Source: Treponema_B putidum
GTDB taxonomy: Bacteria; Spirochaetota; Spirochaetia; Treponematales; Treponemataceae
Strand: one strand, 5' to 3'
Length of the DNA: 64,000 nt
Assembly: GCF_007830595.1 (NCBI RefSeq)
Contig: NZ_VLLD01000013.1
Positions 57,645 through 64,000 of this stretch are shown here, one piece after another. Within the stretch, counting starts at the first letter, position 1; every line of letters begins with the position of its first letter. The translations under genes and the position numbers were made by a program. The notes under the pieces are model-generated. The model was given only the letters and a program-made list of their open reading frames with translations. It did no database searches and was not told the DNA's origin.

Positions 57645-59201
57645 ATGAATCAAGATAGGGTTAAAGAAATTTTGCTTGAGACGGCGGATACGGAGCTTGA
57701 GTTTTCAGTTGTTTTTACGGGAAAAAGCAGCAAAAAGGTAAACGGGCTTTATAAGCCGGATACTCACGAAATTATTCTTCATAATAAGAATTTTGCAAAT
57801 GATAATGAGCTTATTTACACGGCCGTGCATGAATATACTCATCACAAGCAGTGTGAAAAAGAGGGCGGTTTTTATTCAACACGGGTACACAGCCCCAAGT
57901 TTTGGACTCTCTTTCACAGCCTTTTGGCTGAGGCCGAAAAAAAAGGTTTTTATAAAATTACTCTTGAGGAATCGCCCGAGCTTTTGGAATTAACCGATGA
58001 AATCAGACAAGTTATAATGGTAGAAGACGGCCGCCTTATGAAAGAACTCGGCCGCCTGCTTGGAAAGGCCCGGCCTCTTTGCAAAAAAGCCGGCGTAAGA
58101 TATGAGGATTATGTCGATAGGGTGCTCTGCCTCCCGAGGGCATCCGCAACTGCTATCGAAAAAATCAGTGCCTACAATGTAAACCCTGCCATCGGGTATG
58201 AGGCGATGAAGTTTGTGGCCAATATAGGCAATGCGGAAAAAAGGGCTGAGGCAGAAGAAATGTTTTTAAATAAGACAAGCCCTGCAACAGTCCGGGGCAC
58301 GATTTCTAAAAAGAAAGAAGAAGATCCGCGGCGCACCTTGGAAAAAGAAAAACGGCGTTTGGAAAAAACCATTTTAAGCCTTCAGGCTCGGCTTGAAACC
58401 GTCGAAAGCAGGCTTGCCAATATGCCGATAAGTCCCTTTATAATCGCAGTGATTTTTTCTATATTTATGTCCCTGCCTATGATTGGACAAAACTCTAATC
58501 CGATTCCTATTCCGTCCGTGCCTCCTATCCCCGGTATGCCGGAAATCCCTAAACCGAATACAATAAACCCTGTAATACCTCAAGCTCCGGCTGCCCCGGA
58601 ATTTTTAAAAACCACCAATCAGCCTAAGACTGAAAAAACCGTAGCAAGAAAAAAAATAAGCCCTGCCGAAATGATAGAGCGCTTAAACTCAAGCCAAGGC
58701 GGAGCTTTTGCAAAACGGCTGATGAGTACCCTCATCGAAAATGACGATCAGGGCTTTGATGTTCTAAACAAAATTATCGAGGAACTTTCAAAGGATAATT
58801 TACAAGGATTTCTTATTCAAACCGTAGAATCCAAAAATAAAAAAAACGTTTTAATAAAGAATTTTAATTTTAACGGAAAAAATATGCTGGAAGAATTCGG
58901 CTCCTTTGCCTTGTCCGGCATAACGGCCGATAAAAGTTTTTTTATGGCAGCAGAATCAAAGGCTGCAGCAGCAGGCCAAATAAACGGAGAGCGGTTGTAT
59001 ATTTTTGCAAAACGGAACATAGCCGGAACCTACAAGCTCTTTGTAGAAATAGACCAAGACACAAAAAATCATAGCTCATTATTTTTTAAGTTTTTTAAAA
59101 ACTCTCCCTTTGATGCGAAGCTGGATCAAAATATTTTATTTTCTCAAACAAAGACGGAAAAATTCGATTTGGATGCGGTTTTTGATTTATCCACAGAGTA
59201 A
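57645..59201 (+). CDS. HExxH metallopeptidase-like membrane protein
   Basis: The N-terminal domain of this 518-residue protein has a zinc-peptidase HEYTH motif (His62, Glu63, His66). A helical region (about 110-260) ends in a coiled coil (EKEKRRLEKTILSLQARLE). One membrane helix (about 265-283) leads to a Pro-rich stretch (284-330) and a C-terminal domain of unknown type. The order suggests a cytoplasmic peptidase-like head and a periplasmic tail, or the reverse. It is probably treponeme-specific; I know no characterised homologue. Confidence 0.6.
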   Translation: MNQDRVKEILLETADTELEFSVVFTGKSSKKVNGLYKPDTHEIILHNKNFANDNELIYTAVHEYTHHKQCEKEGGFYSTRVHSPKFWTLFHSLLAEAEKKGFYKITLEESPELLELTDEIRQVIMVEDGRLMKELGRLLGKARPLCKKAGVRYEDYVDRVLCLPRASATAIEKISAYNVNPAIGYEAMKFVANIGNAEKRAEAEEMFLNKTSPATVRGTISKKKEEDPRRTLEKEKRRLEKTILSLQARLETVESRLANMPISPFIIAVIFSIFMSLPMIGQNSNPIPIPSVPPIPGMPEIPKPNTINPVIPQAPAAPEFLKTTNQPKTEKTVARKKISPAEMIERLNSSQGGAFAKRLMSTLIENDDQGFDVLNKIIEELSKDNLQGFLIQTVESKNKKNVLIKNFNFNGKNMLEEFGSFALSGITADKSFFMAAESKAAAAGQINGERLYIFAKRNIAGTYKLFVEIDQDTKNHSSLFFKFFKNSPFDAKLDQNILFSQTKTEKFDLDAVFDLSTE

Positions 59202-59280
59202 GGGGAGCTATAAAAACATAAACTTTTTAAAAATAAGATGGAGCAAAAATAAAAAAGAAGACTCACTCAAAAGGAGGATA

Positions 59281-59394
59281 ATGAGCGAGTCTAGTGAAAA
59301 ACAGTGTGTATCGTTTGTGTGTTGCCAAAGTATACTTGAAAAGGAAAAAAATGTCAAGCATTTTTTCCCAAAATATCTAAAAATTAAACATTAA
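59281..59394 (+). CDS. Possible 37-residue peptide
   Basis: ATG 59281 follows AAGGAGG with good spacing; the peptide starts MSESSEKQCVSFVCC. An imperfect AGACTC/GAGTCT hairpin spans the ribosome site. It overlaps the end of ychF on the other strand by 11 bases. Real expression is uncertain. Confidence 0.25.
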   Translation: MSESSEKQCVSFVCCQSILEKEKNVKHFFPKYLKIKH

Positions 59395-60490
59395 ATTTAA
59401 AGAACATAACATCACCGTCATTTACTATATAGGCCTTTCCTTCTTGGCGGTAACGTCCTGCCTCTTTTATCTTTTGTTCGGAACCGTATTTTATAAAGTC
59501 ATCAAAGCTGTAGACTTCCGCTTTTATAAACCCTTTTTCAAAGTCGGTGTGGATTACTCCGGCCGCCTTTGGGGCCGTATCCCCTGCATGGATTGTCCAT
59601 GCCCGGCACTCATCTTCTCCGGCCGTAAAGAAAGTTCTGAGCCCGATTAAGTGATAAGCTGCCTTTGCAAGCTGTGAAAGGCCGGATTCTTTTAGGCCTG
59701 CTTCCGCTAAAAAACTTAGGCGTTCTTCTTCACTTTCAAGGTCGGCTAATTCGGCTTCAAACTTTCCGCAAATTACAACGGTATCGGCACCCTCCGATTC
59801 TGCAATTTTTTTAACTGCCGCTATATAGGGATTGTTATCTTGAGCACCTGTTTCATCCACATTACAGACATACATTTGAGGCTTCATTGTAATTAGGTGA
59901 GTATCGTAGATTGCAGCTTTTTCATCATCGGTCAAGTCGGCAAGACGGGCTCCTTTTCCTTCCTGCAAAAGAGGGCGGATTTTTTCGATAGCACGCATTA
60001 CAACGGCGGCTTCCTTTTGAGCTTCCTTGCCCATTCGGCTCGCCTTTTCGGCACGCTCCGCCCTTTTATCCAAACTTGCAAGGTCGGCAAGAGCGAGCTC
60101 GATATTTATCGTTTCAATATCGGAAGCCGGATCTATTTTTCCTGAAACATGGACAATATCATCATTATCAAAACAGCGCACAACGTGGGCAATAACGCCT
60201 ACTTCTCTAATGTGGGACAAAAACTGATTACCTAAACCCTCGCCCTTTGAGGCCCCCTTTACAAGGCCCGCAATATCCACAAATTCTACGGTTGCAGGAA
60301 TTACCTTTTTTGGGTTAAAATGTTCAGCCAGCTTTTTTAAACGGGCATCGGGTAAACTCACAATTCCCACATTGGGGTTTATTGTACAAAACGGATAATT
60401 AGCAACCTCAGCAGGCGCGCTTGTGAGGGCCGAAAATATAGTCGATTTTCCTACATTGGGTAAACCAACAATTCCGCAATTTATAGCCAT
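59384..60490 (-). CDS. ychF: YchF/Ola1-family P-loop ATPase
   Basis: This 368-residue translation-associated NTPase is in the Obg family. It has the G1 loop GLPNVGKST, the opening CGIVGLPNVGKSTIFSAL, DIAGLVKGASKGEGLGNQFL, a coiled-coil insert (about 130-200) and the C-terminal TGS domain (FTAGEDECRAWTIHAGDTAPKAAG). Family members prefer ATP and bind ribosomes, with a role in oxidative-stress response. It lies 24 bases after sppA. Confidence 0.95.
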   Translation of the reverse strand: MAINCGIVGLPNVGKSTIFSALTSAPAEVANYPFCTINPNVGIVSLPDARLKKLAEHFNPKKVIPATVEFVDIAGLVKGASKGEGLGNQFLSHIREVGVIAHVVRCFDNDDIVHVSGKIDPASDIETINIELALADLASLDKRAERAEKASRMGKEAQKEAAVVMRAIEKIRPLLQEGKGARLADLTDDEKAAIYDTHLITMKPQMYVCNVDETGAQDNNPYIAAVKKIAESEGADTVVICGKFEAELADLESEEERLSFLAEAGLKESGLSQLAKAAYHLIGLRTFFTAGEDECRAWTIHAGDTAPKAAGVIHTDFEKGFIKAEVYSFDDFIKYGSEQKIKEAGRYRQEGKAYIVNDGDVMFFKFNV

Positions 60491-60514
60491 ATCTCTTCCT
60501 CCATTACTGAAAGT

Positions 60515-62344
60515 TTAGTTTTCCCAAATAAGGTATTCGGGGCTGTAAACATAGATGCCTTTTTTTGACTTTAAATTTAAAAAATCCGTGAAGGCCTTGA
60601 TGTCTGCAAAATTCATTTGTGAAAGCGTAGAGGCATTAATATCTTCTAAAATACTTTTTACTAAGGCCTCAGTTAAAGGCAGGGGCTTTTTTATTTCCTT
60701 TACGGAATATTGTCCGCTGATGTTTACAAGATCTGCAGCATATTTTACGGCATCGTCTAAAGAACCTAAAGCATCAACCAATTTTAAATTTAAGGCCTGC
60801 TCACCGGAATAGACACGGCCGCCGGCTAATTCTTCAACGGTTTTTTCGGGAAGATTTCTTCCCCTTGCTACGGTTTCGATAAAGGTTTTATATATGTGCA
60901 TAACTTCAAGCTGTCTTATTTCTTTTTCTTCAATGGAAGGGTCTTCTAAAATATCATATGAAGGCTTTTGTCCCGAATAAACCAAATCGCTTGTTATGCC
61001 TAGGTATTTTTTTACGGCTTCTTTAAAAGAAGGAGCAGTAGCTAATACACCGATTGAACCTGTAATTGTGTAAGGACTTGCAAAAATATAATCTGCAGAA
61101 GATGAAATCCAATAAGCTCCGGAGGCGGCAACGGAGCCCATTGAAACTACAACAGGTAAACCTGCGGCCTTAGCTCTGTCTATAGTCCTCCTGATTTCTT
61201 CCGACGCAAAGACCTCTCCACCGCCTGAATTTACTCTTAAAACGATGGCCTTTACAGTCGGGTCATCTTGGGCAATATCAAAAAGTTCCGCAATCTTATA
61301 GCTTACAGCGGCCTCCTCTATAGGGCTTGAGCTGGAGGACGTAATTGATCCGTTTAGATGAATAACTCCTATCGAATTTTGAGACGGCATCTCTGCAAAA
61401 TTTGCATTATATGAAGTATAATCTATTGTGTTTACATTTACTAAAAATGTTTTACTATCGGCAAAGCCTATGTTTGCAGCGAACTCATCTACTGAAGCAA
61501 TATCGGTAACAAAGCCTTCTTCTAAAGCAGCTCTTGCTCCGTTTCCTTCATATTTTTTTATAAAAGAATTATTGTTTTCGGCGAATTCCCTAATTTTTTC
61601 AGGCGATATATTTCTATTTGCTGCAATGTCCGAAGTGTATTTATTCCATAAATCATCGAACATAGATTTTAAATTGCTTCTTACATTTTGAGAAAGGCTA
61701 TCCCGCGAATAAGTTTCTGCCATACCCTTGTAAGTTCCGGCCTGTATTACATTCCACTTGATGCCGAATTTTTCTTCCAAGCCTTTAAAAAATACCGGAC
61801 GGGAGGCGAAGCCCGCAAAGGAGATTTCTCCCAGAGGATCGATTCCTATACGGTCTGCATAGGAAGCTAAAAAATAAGAAGGAATGGAATAACCCACAGC
61901 ATAGGCATATATCTTCTTACCGGAATTTTTAAACAGATTTAAAGCCATTCCTAATTCGCTTAAATGCCCCGATGAAAGACCTCCTAATTCCGAAAAGTCC
62001 AAATAAAGGCTCGTGATACGCCTATCGGAGGCCGCATTTTTTATTGCCTTTACAAGATCAGAAACCAGTACTGCCGATTTTTTCCCGAGTGATGGAATAC
62101 CGGCCGAAAAAATATCCGCTTCCTTTTCTGTAAGAATCCCTGAAGGATTTATCATAAGTACGGCTTCATTCGGTACGCGCTCTACTGTTTTTGTATTAGA
62201 GGGTATGGATCCCATAACCCCTAAAAAGGAAAAAAAGAAAAAGAAAAAAATGATGTTTATTATTATCAAGCGTAAAATATTTATCCCGCGAAAAAGTGCC
62301 GTAAAACAACCCGTCCGCTTTTTTTGTTCTTGGTTTTCCTGCAT
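60515..62344 (-). CDS. sppA: Signal peptide peptidase SppA, 67-kDa type
   Basis: This 609-residue membrane protease degrades cleaved signal peptides. One N-terminal helix (about 25-47) anchors two tandem S49 domains. The catalytic Lys206 (AGTYKGMAE) is in the first repeat and Ser408 (VAASGAYW) in the second, as in Escherichia coli (Lys209/Ser409). It precedes ychF and is probably co-transcribed. Confidence 0.93.
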   Translation of the reverse strand: MQENQEQKKRTGCFTALFRGINILRLIIINIIFFFFFFSFLGVMGSIPSNTKTVERVPNEAVLMINPSGILTEKEADIFSAGIPSLGKKSAVLVSDLVKAIKNAASDRRITSLYLDFSELGGLSSGHLSELGMALNLFKNSGKKIYAYAVGYSIPSYFLASYADRIGIDPLGEISFAGFASRPVFFKGLEEKFGIKWNVIQAGTYKGMAETYSRDSLSQNVRSNLKSMFDDLWNKYTSDIAANRNISPEKIREFAENNNSFIKKYEGNGARAALEEGFVTDIASVDEFAANIGFADSKTFLVNVNTIDYTSYNANFAEMPSQNSIGVIHLNGSITSSSSSPIEEAAVSYKIAELFDIAQDDPTVKAIVLRVNSGGGEVFASEEIRRTIDRAKAAGLPVVVSMGSVAASGAYWISSSADYIFASPYTITGSIGVLATAPSFKEAVKKYLGITSDLVYSGQKPSYDILEDPSIEEKEIRQLEVMHIYKTFIETVARGRNLPEKTVEELAGGRVYSGEQALNLKLVDALGSLDDAVKYAADLVNISGQYSVKEIKKPLPLTEALVKSILEDINASTLSQMNFADIKAFTDFLNLKSKKGIYVYSPEYLIWEN

Positions 62345-62476
62345 ATTTGTCTCCTAAAATACAATTTAAGGCATCATCATAGCAAAAAAGCCTTTTTTTT
62401 TCAACTAAGTATATTTTAAGTATAATATTTTAAGCAGATTATAATGTGAACTTAAATACATCTCTTCGGGCGGTTA

Positions 62477-62505
62477 TTGACACTAAAATAAATTTTAGGT
62501 ATAGT
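62477..62505 (+). promoter_or_regulatory. Promoter of the methyltransferase locus
   Basis: TTGACA (62477-62482), 17-base spacer, TATAGT (62500-62505). Confidence 0.65.
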
Positions 62506-62537
62506 ATTTTCATCATATCCGCTCAAGGAGGTTATTT

Positions 62538-62685
62538 ATGAAAAACTATTCATATAAATTCTCTGTATGACCTCAAGCTGATTTTACGGCAAGTGTTGCC
62601 TAAAGTTGGTAAATCTGATTTAAAACACTTAAAATTTATATCAAAGAATTCCCCTGTTTATAACTATGAAGTCTTACGCACTTGA
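62538..62685 (+). pseudogene. Short frameshifted ORF with a strong ribosome site
   Basis: AAGGAGG precedes ATG 62538, but the frame stops after 10 codons (TGA 62568). The +1 frame is open to TGA 62683, giving LYDLKLILRQVLPKVGKSDL and more, about 49 residues together. It could be a broken small gene, or an untranslated leader. No family is recognised. The gap 62345-62756 contains nothing else I can support. Confidence 0.3.
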
Positions 62686-62756
62686 GTTTTAATAGCCGTG
62701 AATTTGTAAAAAAGACTACAAAATATTTATTCTTTTGCAAAAAGGAGCCTTATTTT

Positions 62757-63836
62757 ATGTACAAAGAATTTAAAGATGAAATGACGCCGAAAGAAAGGAT
62801 GGAGGCTTTTGCTTCCCATAAGCCGATTGATAGGCTGCCGGTTGTGCCGGATATGGGGGTTACGATGGCAGGCTTTACCGGCCATACGACTAATGATTAT
62901 TATACCAGCTCCGATGTAATGGCGGAAACGGAAGTCGCTTTGTTTAAGCGTTTCAGACATGAAGGTGTAGGTATTTCCACAACGCTTCGCGGAATGGCGG
63001 AAGCGATGGGTTCCGTATTAAATTATCCATACGATAATATAACCAATTTAAAAGAACCGGTAGTAAAAACAGAAGAAGACATAGATAAACTGAAACCGGT
63101 TAATCCGAATAAAGACGGTAAACTCCCTATTCTTTTGGAGGCGCTCTGTAAAATACGCGATAAAATCGGAGACGTTGCCGATATAGGGGCATCAATGACC
63201 GCTCCGTTTACGGTTGCTGCTTCCGTACTTGGCACTGAAGTGCTTTTACGCTGGATCATCAAAAAACCCGAAGCCCTGCACCATCTTATGAAAATTATTA
63301 CAGCAAATAACCGTGAATATATAAAGGCCTTAGGTAAATTAGGATTCGGTACGGGATTTTGCGACCCCGTTTCTTCTTCCAGCATTTTAAAATTAGAACA
63401 GTATAGAGAATTTTCTCTTCCGTATTTTAAAGAAAATGTTCAAGACGTAATAAAATATTGCGGTTCACATCCTACCGTACATATCTGCGGTAAATCCCGC
63501 GAATTGTGGGAAGATGTAATGAAAACAGGCATCGGAAATTTTTCGATTGATAATTGCGAAGACCTTGAAGAAGCAAAAGCGGTTATGGGACACAAAGTAA
63601 TGATTACCGGAAACGTTCCGCCGGTTGATGTTATGTATTTGGGGAACGAAGAAGACATACGCAAATCGGTTAGAGATTGTGTAAAAAAATGCTGGGATAA
63701 TACATGCGGATATATTCTTTCAACCGGCTGTCAAATTCCGAAGGGAACCAAAATTGAAAACATAGATGCCTTTATGAAGTGGGGGCGTTATTACGCTCAT
63801 ATGCCGATAGATAAGAACAGGTTTGATGAAGATTAG
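62757..63836 (+). CDS. Uroporphyrinogen decarboxylase-family methyltransferase (MtaA/CmuA type)
   Basis: This 359-residue enzyme has the URO-D barrel used for methyl transfer by corrinoid-dependent systems. It shows MTPKERMEAF at the start, the Cys/His zinc-like site in HPTVHICGKSRELWEDV and the late Cys in YILSTGCQIPKGT. True HemE is unlikely in this context. The start chosen is ATG 62757, downstream of AAGGAG; the longer frame has no ribosome site. It overlaps the next gene by 11 bases, so the two should act together in methyl transfer from an unknown donor. Confidence 0.82.
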   Translation: MYKEFKDEMTPKERMEAFASHKPIDRLPVVPDMGVTMAGFTGHTTNDYYTSSDVMAETEVALFKRFRHEGVGISTTLRGMAEAMGSVLNYPYDNITNLKEPVVKTEEDIDKLKPVNPNKDGKLPILLEALCKIRDKIGDVADIGASMTAPFTVAASVLGTEVLLRWIIKKPEALHHLMKIITANNREYIKALGKLGFGTGFCDPVSSSSILKLEQYREFSLPYFKENVQDVIKYCGSHPTVHICGKSRELWEDVMKTGIGNFSIDNCEDLEEAKAVMGHKVMITGNVPPVDVMYLGNEEDIRKSVRDCVKKCWDNTCGYILSTGCQIPKGTKIENIDAFMKWGRYYAHMPIDKNRFDED

Positions 63837-64000
63837 AAATTATATTTGCAACTATAAAGACGGCAAAACAAACGATCCTCTCGAAGATAAAATTGATGTG
63901 TCAACAATTTTTTCTGATGTGAATTCTTATAAAAAGGCGGCCGAATATTTATCAAAAAACAATCCCTTTGTTTTTTTCCCCATTACAAATACGCTTGAAG
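63826..64000 (+). CDS. Partial gene at window end, probably part of the methyltransferase operon
   Basis: ATG 63826 overlaps the end of the URO-D gene and stays open to the last base (58 codons). It starts MKIRNYICNYKDGKTNDPLE. Coupling to the upstream gene suggests a corrinoid or methyltransferase partner, but the fragment is too short to tell. Confidence 0.5.
   Translation, partial: MKIRNYICNYKDGKTNDPLEDKIDVSTIFSDVNSYKKAAEYLSKNNPFVFFPITNTLE

Noticed and set aside
62538..62602. In-frame TGA at 62568 as selenocysteine
   Set aside because: The frame after the TGA ends within ten codons, there is no recognisable selenoprotein motif and no evident SECIS-like hairpin directly downstream.
1..64000. 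CRISPR arrays, tRNA and rRNA genes
   Set aside because: No regularly spaced direct repeats and no cloverleaf or rRNA-like segment were noticed by eye. A tRNA or covariance search was not possible.

Overview
The window looks like the chromosome of an oral treponeme, most likely Treponema denticola or a close relative. Evidence seen: AT-rich DNA, spirochaete-type lipoprotein signals, 7TMR-DISM receptor cyclases, and a TPP-riboswitch-controlled tbpABC operon that I recall being described from T. denticola. The attC-like sites also fit, because that species carries a chromosomal integron. The assignment is inference; no database search was possible.

Layout. 1-607: non-coding DNA with nested inverted repeats. 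608-4000: a membrane class III adenylate cyclase and a LysR regulator. 4017-10801 (minus): a six-gene peptide-uptake operon (oppB, C, D, F, binding lipoprotein, M14 carboxypeptidase), with a TetR regulator and a TetR-type operator upstream. 11713-18663: an NADP-type zinc alcohol dehydrogenase behind a perfect palindromic operator, a CobW-like GTPase, and two convergent modules of 2-hydroxyacyl-CoA dehydratase-like (double-cubane) proteins, each with a DUF3343 protein, plus the activating ATPase. 18811-24482: an orphan binding protein, ftcD, and riboswitch-tbpA-tbpB-tbpC. 24721-32004: a Fic protein behind two operators, an M20 amidohydrolase, a two-component system, a YihY membrane protein fused to a cyclic-nucleotide-binding domain, and a CoA-disulfide reductase-rhodanese fusion.

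32027-35973 (minus) holds the observation I find most interesting. Two translationally coupled 7TMR-DISM receptor cyclases have complementary defects. One keeps both metal-binding aspartates but has lost the adenine-recognition and transition-state residues. The other has lost the aspartates but keeps the rest. This is the division of labour of the C1 and C2 halves of mammalian adenylyl cyclase, and it suggests an obligate heterodimeric receptor cyclase.

36079-42342: small lipoproteins, an Eda-KdgK fusion, a frameshifted PD-(D/E)XK nuclease, an IS630-type transposase relic and a glutathione peroxidase. 42343-48498 is an accessory region. It contains a TOTE-type primase-helicase-PLD protein and a stretch of integron-like cassettes (HigBA, a secreted protein, a deoxyribosyltransferase-like protein) separated by attC-like sites, with no integrase in view. 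48763-53794: housekeeping genes murJ, nrdA and a class I aldolase.

53925-57621 looks like an inserted island between 23-bp exact direct repeats, the right-hand one lying in the promoter of the next gene. It contains a toxin gene with an internal deletion, an intact antitoxin, an 11-C tract in a long leader, an 843-residue membrane protein of unknown function, and a collapsed second copy of the toxin-antitoxin module. 57645-64000: a HExxH membrane protein, ychF, sppA, and the start of a corrinoid/URO-D methyltransferase locus that runs off the window.
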